Shown: positions 17,350 to 26,055, counted from the first letter of the stretch. The stretch is DNA of 62,559 bases from Azoarcus sp. TTM-91 (GCF_012911025.1 NZ_WUEI01000020.1:1-62559), one strand, 5' to 3'. Notes: generated by a model from the letters alone, not told the origin. A program made the numbers and translations.

Positions 17350-18599
17350 TGGCAGCGCCTCGGCCCACACGACGTCCGGACCTCGAAGTCCACCTGGGGG
17401 CCAGCGGCTTGGTCGTGGGGCGCCTGCATCTGGGCAGCGGCCGGCGCAGCGCGTTCAGTTACGACGACGGCTGGCTGCAGGATGCCCGTTTCTTCACGCT
17501 GTCGCCCGATCTCCAGCCGGTGGCCGGCGTGCAGCATCCCCGGCAGGTGTTCTTCCTCGCGCTGGAGGACACCGCGCCCGACGCCTGGGGCGAGCGTGTG
17601 ATCCGGCGCGCCCATGCGAAGCTGCGGCAGGAAGACCGCGACACGCCCGCATTGGACCCGGTGGATTTCGTGATGTGGGTGGATGACGAGGCGCGCATCG
17701 GCGCGCTGCGCCTGTTCGATCCGCACTCTGGCGCCTACCTGCGCGCCGGAGGCACGAGCCGGCAGGAACCGCCGCTGGTGGAGCTGGACAAGGTGCTCCA
17801 CGCGGCCCGCGCCCTGGAAGACGGAACGGAAAGCGCGCAGGACCTGCGCTACCTGCTGGGGCAAGGCACCTCGCTGGGTGGTGCAAGGCCGAAGTCCACG
17901 GTGCGGGACACCGATGGACGCCTGGCGGTCGGCAAGTTTCCCAGCCAGGCGGACCGGCGCGACGTGATCCGAGGCGAAGTGCTGGCCATGCAACTGGCGG
18001 CCAAGGCCGGCATCCGGGTGGCGCCGGCCCGCGTGGAAGTGATCGGCGGCACGGCGGTCGCCGTCATCCGGCGTTTCGACCGCACCGATGATGGCGGCCG
18101 CATCCCTTACGTGTCGGCCGCGACGATGCTCCAGTCCGATGGTCGCGACGCGACGCATGCCTACACGGAACTGGTGGACGTGCTGCTTCAGTCGGGCGCC
18201 GATCCGATCGCCGACATCCATGAGTTGTGGCGGCGACTGGTCTTCAATTTCCTGATCTGCAACACCGACGACCACCTGCGCAACACCGGCTTCCTGTACG
18301 ACGCGCGCCAGCGCGGCTGGCGCCTGTCGCCGGCCTTCGACCTGAACCCGATGCCGGGCGACCGTCGGGAGAGCAAGACATGGCTGACCGAGGACACAGG
18401 TGTCATCGACAGCCGTGACATGCTGATGGCCGCCGCGTCGTATTTCAGGCTGGATGCTGTGCAAGCGCAGGCGGTCTGGAGTGAAGTGGCCCAGGCCGTG
18501 GCGGGCTGGCGCGCAGTGGCCCGGGAATTGGGCATGCGCGGTACCGACCTGCTGGACTTCGAGCCAGCCTTTGCCCAAGAGGGCGGGGCTGGTACATAA
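17349..18599 (+). CDS. hipA: HipA-like serine/threonine kinase toxin
   Basis: The 416-residue kinase has the HipA N-terminal domain (about 1-120) and the HipA catalytic domain. Visible motifs are GTSLGGARPKS (173-183, including the autophosphorylated serine region), the ATP-binding lysine in AVGKFPS (Lys196), the catalytic loop NTDDHLRN (305-312) and the metal-binding aspartate in AFDLNP (329-334). All look intact, so an active toxin is expected. E. coli HipA phosphorylates glutamyl-tRNA synthetase; homologues may choose other targets. It lies next to the right end of the tRNA-Gly island. Confidence 0.88.
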   Translation: MAAPRPTRRPDLEVHLGASGLVVGRLHLGSGRRSAFSYDDGWLQDARFFTLSPDLQPVAGVQHPRQVFFLALEDTAPDAWGERVIRRAHAKLRQEDRDTPALDPVDFVMWVDDEARIGALRLFDPHSGAYLRAGGTSRQEPPLVELDKVLHAARALEDGTESAQDLRYLLGQGTSLGGARPKSTVRDTDGRLAVGKFPSQADRRDVIRGEVLAMQLAAKAGIRVAPARVEVIGGTAVAVIRRFDRTDDGGRIPYVSAATMLQSDGRDATHAYTELVDVLLQSGADPIADIHELWRRLVFNFLICNTDDHLRNTGFLYDARQRGWRLSPAFDLNPMPGDRRESKTWLTEDTGVIDSRDMLMAAASYFRLDAVQAQAVWSEVAQAVAGWRAVARELGMRGTDLLDFEPAFAQEGGAGT

Positions 18600-18621
18600 T
18601 CTGGCCTGATTCCGTAGCGCC

Positions 18622-18638
18622 AACGGAATAAATCCGTT
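18622..18638. repeat. Short inverted repeat after hipA
   Basis: AACGGA and TCCGTT surround a 5-base AT loop. It could be a weak terminator for hipBA or a leftover recombination site; it has no T tract. Confidence 0.4.
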
Positions 18639-18668
18639 ATCAATCAACGATTTGAGTGCGGCGTGATG

Positions 18669-18690
18669 CTCCCTTCGCCCGCTCCACTCC
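18669..18690 (+). repeat. attR: second copy of the 22-bp core
   Basis: Identical to 15338-15359. Here it is not part of a tRNA, which marks the distal end of the integrated element. Confidence 0.85.
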
Positions 18691-19002
18691 GGCAATCCGG
18701 AAAATACCAGGGAACGTCCAGCAGGTGCCGCCAACCGGTGACGCGTGGATCTGCCCACCTCACACGTCCGCCGACACCCAAAGCGCCTACTCTCGGCCAG
18801 GCGCGCCGCTATCCTGCTGGAGCCGGATTCGGATTGTTGCCCGCCAGCTTGCGCAGAAAACCAAATTGCCCGTTCATCGAGCATGGCTCGTTGAAAAGCG
18901 AAGGGGCCGCCGCCCTCGGCACGGAGTGCTTGTTGAAGAGGCGGAACGGCTGCGGCCGCAACCCGGGTGTCGGCAGGCTCGCGAGAACGGGCGGCCAGCG
19001 GA
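18691..19002. other. No supported gene
   Basis: Between attR and the first SDR gene I find no ORF with a convincing start or family. A leftward frame spelling SLFNEPC and GFLRKLAGNNPNPAP is open here but runs into the SDR gene, so I left it out. Confidence 0.5.
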
Positions 19003-19971
19003 TCAAGCCGAGCTTGCGTCCCGGACGGCGCCAAGGTGGGCGTCCTGGCCCCGGACAGTGGGAAAAGACACCCCCGTCAGCCGCTCCGACGCAGTCCACA
19101 GCCTTGCGGCGCTATCGATGTCCAGCGCCAGCGGAGGGGCTTTGGCAATTGCGGGGTAGCCTCGCGTTTCGCTCAGCTTGTCGGGGCCATAGTAGGCACC
19201 GCCTCGAGCTTGCGGCGAGGTCGCCGCGTAGAGCGTCGGCAATGCCCCCTGTGCGGCCGGCTGGAACAGGAACCACAGATAGCGACGCGCCATTCCTTGA
19301 ATGCTCCGTGCGCCGGCCCCGTTGGGCAGCAGATCGGTGCGCGCCACTCCCGGATGGGCCGCGATGCTCTGGATGGCCCAGCCGGCCGCGGCGCAGCGCC
19401 GTTGTAACTCCAGCGCGAACATCAAGCAGGCCAGTTTTGACTGGGCATAGGCAGCCATGGGGACGTAGCTGCGCTCGGACTGCAAGTCATCGAAGTTGAT
19501 CGCCCCGCTGCGCGCGGCGATGCTGGACAGCGTGACAACCCGCGGCCGGCTGCCCGCGCGCAGCAGCGGCAGCAACTCACCGGTCAAGGCAAAGTGGCCC
19601 AGGTGATTGGTGCCGAACTGCAGCTCGAATCCGTCGGCGCTCAGCTTCCGCGTCGGCGGCGTCATCACACCCGCGTTGTTGATCAGCAGATCGAGACCAT
19701 CCACAGAGGCGCGCAGCCGCTTGCCGAAAGCCGCAATCGAATCCAGCCTCGCCAGATCCAGCGCCTCGAAGTCCACTTTCGCGCCGGGGGCGCATTGACG
19801 GATCTGATTGACTGCGATCGCGCCTCTGGACGGACTTCGACCGGCGATGATGACCCTGGCTCCGGCACGGGCCAGCGCCAGTGCATCTTCGAATCCAAGG
19901 CCGCCAGTGCCGGTGACGACCGCGGTACGGCCACGTTGAGAGGGGATGTCGGCTGCTGTCCAGTGGGTCAT
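19003..19971 (-). CDS. Short-chain dehydrogenase, cytoplasmic (SDR copy 1)
   Basis: A 322-residue classical SDR resembling retinol-dehydrogenase-like enzymes. The catalytic Asn-Ser-Tyr-Lys set is visible: LLINNAGVM, VVTLSSIAA, and YAQSK. The cofactor loop reads VVTGTGGLGF, one residue shorter than the usual TGxxxGxG. It has no signal sequence, unlike copies 2 and 3. The start at MTHWTAADIPSQRG aligns with the conserved DWxxADMPxQxG prelude of the other copies. The gene stands 167 bases after the upstream transporter gene and has its own palindromic operator. Substrate unknown. Confidence 0.82.
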   Translation of the reverse strand: MTHWTAADIPSQRGRTAVVTGTGGLGFEDALALARAGARVIIAGRSPSRGAIAVNQIRQCAPGAKVDFEALDLARLDSIAAFGKRLRASVDGLDLLINNAGVMTPPTRKLSADGFELQFGTNHLGHFALTGELLPLLRAGSRPRVVTLSSIAARSGAINFDDLQSERSYVPMAAYAQSKLACLMFALELQRRCAAAGWAIQSIAAHPGVARTDLLPNGAGARSIQGMARRYLWFLFQPAAQGALPTLYAATSPQARGGAYYGPDKLSETRGYPAIAKAPPLALDIDSAARLWTASERLTGVSFPTVRGQDAHLGAVRDASSA

Positions 19972-20028
19972 GGTAGGGCTCCGGCCCGAGATAAAATCTC
20001 GCATTAGGCGCAATATTTTTTGCACCAA

Positions 20029-20046
20029 GTGCAAATCATGATGCAC
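20029..20046. promoter_or_regulatory. Palindromic operator before SDR copy 1
   Basis: GTGCAAATCATGATGCAC is an 18-base palindrome with GTGCA/TGCAC ends. A further TGCAC lies just to its left. The same 18-base format occurs before the TetR-family gene at 28540 (28461-28478), suggesting one regulator for both. Confidence 0.6.
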
Positions 20047-20138
20047 CATTTTCAGTCCATCAACAAACAACCGATTGCGGGGAACAATCCCGCAGGCGTG
20101 GGCTACCCGCCGCAGCGGCTGGCTTGAGCCCGCCGCGG

Positions 20139-21635
20139 TCAAGGCATCGATCCATGTGCCGCAGGCTCACCAGCCCGCGGCTCATGCCTTGCAGCGGGCT
20201 GGTGAGCCTGCGGCGGATCTCCGTCATGCGGCTCGACGGCCGCCGGCGCGTCGCGCGTCTGCGAGCCACCCGAGCGCCGGACGGCGCGACTGGTATCAGC
20301 CGGATGGGGTAAGCGCGCGGCCCGCGACATCGGCCGCCGGGACTGCGCACGCCCCAGCCACAAGGCGAGCACCATCCAGACCAAGGCCAGCGGCAGGACC
20401 ACGCTGGCGAGACCTCCCATCGCCAGCCCGAGCCGCCCCAGCGCACCCTCGGCCTGCGCGCCGGCAACGTCACCCGAGCGGTAGACGAAGGTGTCGATGA
20501 AGGCCTTGGCCTTGTACTTGTCCTCGCGGTCGGCCACGGTGAACAGCGTCTCGCGTGCCGGCTGGGCGATGGCGCGCTGTACCGCACGGGTGAGGGCCTC
20601 CAGCAGCACCAGCACGGCGAAGGAGCCGTAGATGGCGAGCCCGATGAAGCCCAGCGCAGTCGCAGCCGGCAGGATCGCCAGCGTGACGCCCAGGCCGAAG
20701 CGCGTGATGACCCGTCCGGCCAGGGTGAGCTGCAGCATCAGCACCGCGACATGCGTCCACATGTCTATCCTTCCCAGCAGGGCTGCCCGCGCGTCGACCC
20801 CGTCGGCGATCCCGGCCACCATCTGCAGGCGGGTGAAGTAGACGAAGGTGACCATCACCGCCGTCAGCATCACATAAGCCGCGACGCCGCCCAGGTAGGC
20901 GGAGCGGAACACCGCGTGAATGCCAGCCCAGGCGCTGCCGCCGATGCGCCCCGTCTCATCCGTGCGCGGCGACGCGGCTGCGCCAGGGCTTGTTCCGCAG
21001 CCGGGCGTGAGCCATAGCAGCGACCATGCCAACAACATGCCCAGCAGCAGGAAACCGCCGGCGACCAGCAGCAGGCTGGCCGTGCCCAGCGATTCGGCCA
21101 GTTCCGATGCGAGCCAGGGGCCGAAGATGGCGCCGGCCGTGCCGCCGATCGAGATCAGGCCGAAGAAGCGCTTGCCCTGGTCGCTGGTGAAGCGCTCGAC
21201 CAGCAACGCCCAGAACACCATCGTGGCGAACAGGTTGAACACGTTGAACCAGATGTAGAACACCTGGCTGCTGGCCTGGCTCACCACGCCGGGTGCGTAT
21301 CTCATCAGCCCCCAGAAGCCCGCCAGGCTCAGTACCAGGGAGCCATATGTCGCGCCGATGAACTGCGGCCGCCGCAAGCGGCTGACCAGCCATCCGAACA
21401 GCGGATTCACCGCCAGCGTTGCCGCCGCCGTCACAACGATCAGGCCGCGCACGCTCTCGATTCCGCGCTCCAGCCCCAGCGCATCCCGCGCGGGCCGCAG
21501 CAACATCAGCGCGGTCAACACGGAGAAGAAGAACAGTGCCGCAACCAGCACCGGTGCGATCTCGCCACGACGGATGTTGAACACCCGCACCCACAGGCGC
21601 GGGCGGTGCACGTTTGCCATGCGGGTTCGACTCAT
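20139..21635 (-). CDS. NTT/Npt-like nucleotide transporter family protein, copy 1
   Basis: This 498-residue membrane protein has about ten to twelve hydrophobic segments. It belongs to the MFS-related group named Npt1/Npt2 or ATP:ADP-antiporter-like: LTALMLLRPARDALGLERGI near residue 45 recalls the K/R-P-x-R-D of NTT carriers. The functions of these proteins in free-living bacteria are not established; known NTTs move ATP, ADP, other NTPs or NAD. It is a clear paralogue of the protein at 23372-24760. The last about 70 residues are hydrophilic and lie over a perfect DNA hairpin. It follows SDR copy 2 by 59 bases, with an AGGAA site. Confidence 0.75.
   Translation of the reverse strand: MSRTRMANVHRPRLWVRVFNIRRGEIAPVLVAALFFFSVLTALMLLRPARDALGLERGIESVRGLIVVTAAATLAVNPLFGWLVSRLRRPQFIGATYGSLVLSLAGFWGLMRYAPGVVSQASSQVFYIWFNVFNLFATMVFWALLVERFTSDQGKRFFGLISIGGTAGAIFGPWLASELAESLGTASLLLVAGGFLLLGMLLAWSLLWLTPGCGTSPGAAASPRTDETGRIGGSAWAGIHAVFRSAYLGGVAAYVMLTAVMVTFVYFTRLQMVAGIADGVDARAALLGRIDMWTHVAVLMLQLTLAGRVITRFGLGVTLAILPAATALGFIGLAIYGSFAVLVLLEALTRAVQRAIAQPARETLFTVADREDKYKAKAFIDTFVYRSGDVAGAQAEGALGRLGLAMGGLASVVLPLALVWMVLALWLGRAQSRRPMSRAARLPHPADTSRAVRRSGGSQTRDAPAAVEPHDGDPPQAHQPAARHEPRAGEPAAHGSMP
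20158..20214. repeat. Perfect 21-bp inverted repeat in transporter 3' end
   Basis: GCCGCAGGCTCACCAGCCCGC (20158-20178) is repeated as its exact reverse complement at 20194-20214, with a 15-base loop. It lies inside the last codons of NTT-like copy 1 and is absent from copy 2. There is no T tract. Confidence 0.85.
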
Positions 21636-21694
21636 GAGGAGTTCCTGGCCGCCTCGACGCCCAAAAAGCGGACAGGGGATGGACGGCGATCCGA

Positions 21695-22753
21695 TCAGCG
21701 GCCGGGCGCGGGGAAACGCGTACCGGTGAGCTCTTCAGTGATCGCCCACAGGCGTGCAGCGGCCGCGGCATCGCTGGCCAGCGGGGGAACGCTTGCCAGG
21801 CCGAGCGGCCCGGCGACCTCGTTCGGGCCGGTCGGACCGTAGTAGCTCCCGCCCCGCGCGTCAGCCGCGGTGGCGGCATACAAGGTGGGGATGGCGCCTT
21901 GGGCGGCCGTCTGCAGGTTCGGGCGCATGGCGGACCATTGGCGCCCCTGTTCGCTGTCCAGGCCCGGGCCGCGCGCAACCAGTTCGGTCACCGCGATGCC
22001 GGGGTGGGCGGCCAGGCTCTGGATGCCCCAGCCTGCGCCATCGCTGCGCCGCTGCAGTTCAAGGGCGAACATCAGGCACGCCAGCTTCGACTGGGCGTAG
22101 ACGGCATAGGGCTCATAGGCCTGGTCGAATTGAAGATCGCCGAAGTTGATCCGGCCGCGGAGGGCGGCAACGCTCGACAGCGTCACCACCCGGGGTGAGT
22201 CGCTCTTGCGCAGCAGCGGTAGCAACTCGGCCGTCAGGACGAAATGGCCGAGATAGTTGGTGGCGAACTGCATCTCGAAGCCGTCGGCGGAAGTGCCGCG
22301 CGCCGGCGTCGCCATGATCGCGGCGTTGTTGATCAAGCCGTCGAGCCGGGGCAGCGTGCCGCTGAGGCGCTGGCTCAGCGCGCGGACCGAGGACAGATCG
22401 GCCAGATCGACGTGCTCGAACTGCACCTTGGCACCGGGCACTTCCTGCCCGATCCGGTCGATCGCCTCCTGCCCCCGTTGCGGGTTGCGCGCGGCGATGA
22501 CAACCCGGGCGCCAGCGGCGGCCAGGGCCTTCGCATCCTCGAAGCCCATGCCGCTGGTTCCACCGGTGACCAGGAAGACGCGCCCCTCCTGGGAAGGCAT
22601 GTCCGCCAGGCTCCAGTCGGGTTTCGGCGCGCCCTGCGCCAGCGCCCCGCCCACGGCAAAGGCGCAGCCCAGCAGCGCGCCGAAGGCGGCCAGGCGGTTG
22701 CGCCACCCGGCGCGGGCGGCCCGCCTGTTTCCCATTTGCTGTTCGTTCATCAT
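21695..22753 (-). CDS. SDR with N-terminal signal peptide (SDR copy 2)
   Basis: The 352-residue protein is an SDR with TGGTSGMG, LINNAAIM, VVTLSSVAA and YAQSK, all as needed for activity. Before the domain is an export signal: basic MGNRRAARAGWRNR, a hydrophobic core LAAFGALLGCAFAVGGALA, and a probable cleavage at or after ALAQ. The arginine pair could allow Tat export, but the Tat consensus is weak. The gene overlaps the upstream lipoprotein gene (ATGA) and precedes NTT-like copy 1 by 59 bases. An exported NAD(P)-dependent SDR is unusual, because cofactor is not expected in the periplasm. Confidence 0.8.
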   Translation of the reverse strand: MMNEQQMGNRRAARAGWRNRLAAFGALLGCAFAVGGALAQGAPKPDWSLADMPSQEGRVFLVTGGTSGMGFEDAKALAAAGARVVIAARNPQRGQEAIDRIGQEVPGAKVQFEHVDLADLSSVRALSQRLSGTLPRLDGLINNAAIMATPARGTSADGFEMQFATNYLGHFVLTAELLPLLRKSDSPRVVTLSSVAALRGRINFGDLQFDQAYEPYAVYAQSKLACLMFALELQRRSDGAGWGIQSLAAHPGIAVTELVARGPGLDSEQGRQWSAMRPNLQTAAQGAIPTLYAATAADARGGSYYGPTGPNEVAGPLGLASVPPLASDAAAAARLWAITEELTGTRFPAPGR

Positions 22754-23196
22754 CTTTCGGCTCCCGTGCTTGCTTGAATATGTGCAGCGAGGATCGGACG
22801 CGCCTGCTCATTCCCGGCGCCTGCCAATGTCGTCGAGGGCTCCATTCCCGGAAGCCTGAGCCCGCCCGAGGGTGGAGGCTGAACGTCGCAGCCCAGCCGG
22901 CTAGCCTGCTCCGAGAGAAGCGCCAATCGCCTTTCGGCATCACTGGCAGCAGAAGCGGCATGGCCATAGCGAGCCGCCACGATGAGGGGAACGACGACAT
23001 GCCATGCCTCGCCCTTGGCGTGATCCGCCAGCGCTTTGGTCGCGTTTGCCTGCTCCTTCTGCTCCGCGACTTGAGCGCAAGACAGGGTTCCGAACCCCGC
23101 TTCGGCCAGCGTGCTCTCCGGGATATGGGCGCAAGCGGTCAGGAGCACCGGGGCAGCCAGCGCCGCCACGAGCTTGGCAAAATATCCTTCTGACAT
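22750..23196 (-). CDS. Small lipoprotein of unknown function
   Basis: Starting at MSEGYFAKLV, the 148-residue product has a lipoprotein signal with lipobox LLTAC (Cys22). A longer start at 23322 is possible but breaks the signal-peptide layout. The mature part is helical with QVAEQKEQANATKALADHAKGE and a second helix ending in ERRLALLSEQASRLGC. I recognise no family. It overlaps SDR copy 2 by four bases, so the two are translationally coupled and probably act in the same compartment. Confidence 0.65.
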   Translation of the reverse strand: MSEGYFAKLVAALAAPVLLTACAHIPESTLAEAGFGTLSCAQVAEQKEQANATKALADHAKGEAWHVVVPLIVAARYGHAASAASDAERRLALLSEQASRLGCDVQPPPSGGLRLPGMEPSTTLAGAGNEQARPILAAHIQASTGAER

Positions 23197-23371
23197 TGCC
23201 CCCCCGGCGGGCGCGGCCAGGCGTCCCGGCCCTCGCCGACGGGGCCGGGCGCGATCAATCTCCCTGGCCCTTGCCGTGGCAACGCGTGCCAGGCTGGTGA
23301 ATGTGCGTATGGCTATGTTCACTGCGCATCCTCATTGTCATGTGTTGATCGGCGCGAACTGACCAGGCTGC

Positions 23372-24760
23372 TCATGCGCGGGAAGTGGCGTCCTGGGTCG
23401 CGGATGGTCCGGGGAGTTCACCCATCACCTCCGGGGGGCATGGCGTCGCCTGCGCTGGCGTCACCCGCCGCGCGTGCGCCCGCCCGAGCCAAAGGCCGAG
23501 CGCGGCCCATGCCAGCGCCAGCGGTACGACCACGCCGACCAGCCCGCCCAAGGCCAGCCCCAGCCGTCCGAGCGCGCCTTCGGTCTGTGCCCCGATGACA
23601 TCGCCAGTGCGGTACATGAAGGTGTCGACGAAGGCCTTGGCCTTGTATTTCTCCTCACGGCTGACCACGGTGAACAGCGCTTCCCGCGCCGGCCGGGTGA
23701 GGCCTCGCTGCAGCGCACGGGTGGTGGCCTCGAGCAGGATGAGCACCACGAAGGAGCCGTAGATCGCCAGCCCGATGAAGCCGAGCGCGGTGGCCACCGG
23801 CAGGATCGCCAATGCCACGCCGAGGCCGAAGCGCTGGATGATCTTTCCGGTCAGGGTGAGTTGCAGGAGCAGCACCGCGAGCTGGGTCCACATGTCGATG
23901 TTGCCCAGGATCGCCGCACGCGCATCCGTGCTGCCCGCCACCGCCGCCACCATCTGCAGGCGGGTGAAGTAGATGAAGGTTGCCAGCACCGTCATCAACA
24001 GGATGTAGCCGGCGATGGCGGTCAGGTAGCGCGAGCGGAACACCGCGCGCAGGCCTGCCCAGGCGCTGCCGCCGATGCGCTCGGCCTCACCCGCGAGCCC
24101 GGCCGCGGTGGCGGATGCTCCCGGGCCGGCCCGATCGGGTGCGGTGCGCACGAGCAGCCAGGCAGCGGCCACGGCCAGCAGCAAGAAGCCGCCGGCAACC
24201 AGCAGCAGACTCGGCGTGCCCAGTGGTTGCGCGAGTCGCGAGGTGAGCCAGGGCCCAAAGATCGCGCCCAGCGTGCCGCCTATCGAGATCAGGGCGAAGA
24301 AGCGCTTGCCCTGGTCACTGGTGAAGCGATCAGCCAGCAGCGCCCAGAACACCATGGTCGCGAACAGGTTGAACACGCTGAACCAGACGTAGAACACCTG
24401 GCCGCTGCCCCGGCCGACCGCGCCAGGCGTGAACATCAGCAGCGCCCAGAAGCCCACCAGGCTGAGCACGAAGAAGCCGTATGTCGCGGCGATGAACTGC
24501 AGTCGCTTGAAGCGGCTGACCAGCCACCCGAACAGCGGATTCACCGCCAGCGTCACGACCGCCGTGCCGATGAACAGCCAGCGGATGTTCTCGATCCCGC
24601 GCTCCATGCCCAGCGCGTCTCGCGCCGGCCTCAGCAGCATCAGGGCGGTCAGCACCAAGAAGAAGAACAGCGCCGCGATTAGGACCGGCCCGACCTCCTC
24701 GCGGCGGAGGTTGAACAAGGCCCGCATCAGGCGCGGCGCCGCGGTAGTGGCTTGACTCAT
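23372..24760 (-). CDS. NTT/Npt-like nucleotide transporter family protein, copy 2
   Basis: A 462-residue paralogue of the protein at 20139-21635. It keeps the opening VLTALMLLRPARDALGMERGIE, the segment FTSDQGKRFFALISIGGTLGAIFGPW, and the C-terminal KYKAKAFVDTFMYRTGDVIGAQ. About ten to twelve membrane segments are expected. The start at MSQATTAAPRLMRALFN matches the N-terminus of copy 1. It follows SDR copy 3 by 49 bases. Repetition of the SDR-transporter order shows a segmental duplication. Transport substrate unproven. Confidence 0.75.
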   Translation of the reverse strand: MSQATTAAPRLMRALFNLRREEVGPVLIAALFFFLVLTALMLLRPARDALGMERGIENIRWLFIGTAVVTLAVNPLFGWLVSRFKRLQFIAATYGFFVLSLVGFWALLMFTPGAVGRGSGQVFYVWFSVFNLFATMVFWALLADRFTSDQGKRFFALISIGGTLGAIFGPWLTSRLAQPLGTPSLLLVAGGFLLLAVAAAWLLVRTAPDRAGPGASATAAGLAGEAERIGGSAWAGLRAVFRSRYLTAIAGYILLMTVLATFIYFTRLQMVAAVAGSTDARAAILGNIDMWTQLAVLLLQLTLTGKIIQRFGLGVALAILPVATALGFIGLAIYGSFVVLILLEATTRALQRGLTRPAREALFTVVSREEKYKAKAFVDTFMYRTGDVIGAQTEGALGRLGLALGGLVGVVVPLALAWAALGLWLGRAHARRVTPAQATPCPPEVMGELPGPSATQDATSRA

Positions 24761-24809
24761 GGGAAGAAGGCCCTGGCTCGGAGGAGGTCGTAAGAACGCG
24801 CGTTGATGT

Positions 24810-25937
24810 TCATTCCGGGCGGCGCGACGGGAAGCGGGTAGCGCTGAGCTCCTCGCTGACGCTCCACAGCCGGGCAGCCACCCCGCCATCCGTCGCGGCA
24901 AGGGGCACGCTGGCAAGACCGAGCGCGCCTCGCGCTTCCAGAAGACCGGTGGGCCCGTAGTAGGCGCCCCCCACGACCTCCTGCGCGGTGGCGGCATACA
25001 ACGTCGGCACCGCGCCTTGTGCAGCCGTCTGGAAAAAGCGCCACAGCGGCGTGCTTCGGCCTTGCGACGGCAGCAGATTGGTCCGCGAAAGCCCCGGATG
25101 AGACGCGATGCTTTTCAGGCCCCAGCCAGCCGCATCGCTGCGCCGCTGCAGCTCGAAAGCGAACATCAGGCACGCCAGCTTCGACTGCTGGTAGGCAGCC
25201 TCCGCATCCCAAGCCCGTTCAAACTGCAGATCCTCGAAGTGGATCGCACCCCGGTGCGCGCCGATACTGGACAGCGTGACCACGCGTGGCGCATCGGCCT
25301 GCCGTAACAAGGGCAGCACTTCCGCCGTCAGGACGAAGTGCCCCAAGTAATTGATGGCGAACTGCGTCTCGAACCCTTGGGCCGAACTGCCTCGCTGCGG
25401 CGGCTGCATGATGGCCGCGTTGTTGATCAGGCCATCCAGGCGGGGCAGCGTGGCCTTGAGCCGCTCGGCCAGCGCCCGGACCGAGGCGAGATCGGCCAGG
25501 TCCAGCGCTTCGAACTGCACACGCGCACCGGGTGTTTCCTGCCGGATGCTCGCGATCGCCTCCTCCCCGCGCTCTGGATTGCGCGCCGCGATGACCACCT
25601 GCGCGCCTGCGGCCGCCAGCGCCTTGGCGCTCTCGTAGCCGATGCCGCTCGTCCCGCCGGTAATCAGGAGGATGCGCCCCTGCTGGGCAGGCATGTCGGC
25701 CAAGGCCCAGTCTGGCTTGGGCTGCCCCCCTACCACCGAAGCGCCGCCAGCGCACGCGGAAAGCAACAGCGTGCCAACGACGGCGAGGGAGGCTCTCCAC
25801 TGGGAGCACGGCCGGGGCGACCCTTTTTCAGCAATGAACGCCGGATGGCCTCGCCGGAGAGGCGTGCCGGAAACCGTCCGGCTGATCGCGTTCCGGGCCT
25901 CGCGGGGAGCGGGAAGGGAGAAAAGCATTGGGGGCAT
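24810..25937 (-). CDS. SDR with lipoprotein-type signal (SDR copy 3)
   Basis: A 375-residue SDR very close to copy 2, with TGGTSGIG, LINNAAIM, VVTLSSIGA and YQQSK. Ahead of the domain is RASLAVVGTLLLSAC, a good lipobox (Cys62 from the ATG). The 49 residues before it are longer than a normal signal n-region. The true start may therefore be a rare codon further in, for example the ATT near 25835, or the extension may be real. If processed, the enzyme would be membrane-anchored outside the cytoplasm. It heads the leftward array and faces the two-component system across a 182-base regulatory gap. Confidence 0.72.
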   Translation of the reverse strand: MPPMLFSLPAPREARNAISRTVSGTPLRRGHPAFIAEKGSPRPCSQWRASLAVVGTLLLSACAGGASVVGGQPKPDWALADMPAQQGRILLITGGTSGIGYESAKALAAAGAQVVIAARNPERGEEAIASIRQETPGARVQFEALDLADLASVRALAERLKATLPRLDGLINNAAIMQPPQRGSSAQGFETQFAINYLGHFVLTAEVLPLLRQADAPRVVTLSSIGAHRGAIHFEDLQFERAWDAEAAYQQSKLACLMFAFELQRRSDAAGWGLKSIASHPGLSRTNLLPSQGRSTPLWRFFQTAAQGAVPTLYAATAQEVVGGAYYGPTGLLEARGALGLASVPLAATDGGVAARLWSVSEELSATRFPSRRPE

Positions 25938-25988
25938 GGCAGCGCGCCTGAAGAGTTGTTGCGGGTGATGCAGTGTTTTCCGGCGCGA

Positions 25989-26003
25989 TTAAATTGGGTT
26001 TAA
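25989..26003. promoter_or_regulatory. PmrA-type box 1
   Basis: TTAA-N7-TTAA, the half-site and spacing of PmrA-type boxes (CTTAAT-N5-CTTAAT). It lies between SDR copy 3 and the response regulator. Confidence 0.6.
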
Positions 26004-26055
26004 GTCGATCGACGCGGCGCGGCCGCCCCGTCTGGAGCTGTTTGGAGCGCAGGAC

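Larger units (their letters stand above)
15338..18690. mobile_element. 3.3-kb integrated island at tRNA-Gly with hipBA
   Basis: The element is bounded by a perfect 22-bp direct repeat. One copy is the 3' end of tRNA-Gly plus flank; the other lies beyond hipA. Inside are possible integrase arm sites, a P4-type integrase lacking its catalytic end, about 150 bases of unassigned junction sequence, and a hipB-hipA pair. Size and content suggest the deletion remnant of a larger island, kept perhaps by the toxin-antitoxin pair. Confidence 0.8.

Noticed and set aside
18809..19099. Leftward frame spelling GFLRKLAGNNPNPAP
   Set aside because: It has no ribosome-binding site and overlaps the SDR copy 1 end. 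I could not tie it to a family with confidence.
20139..24760. Calling the two transporters ATP/ADP antiporters outright
   Set aside because: The motif resemblance is to the wider Npt/NTT-like group, whose members in free-living bacteria have no proven substrate.
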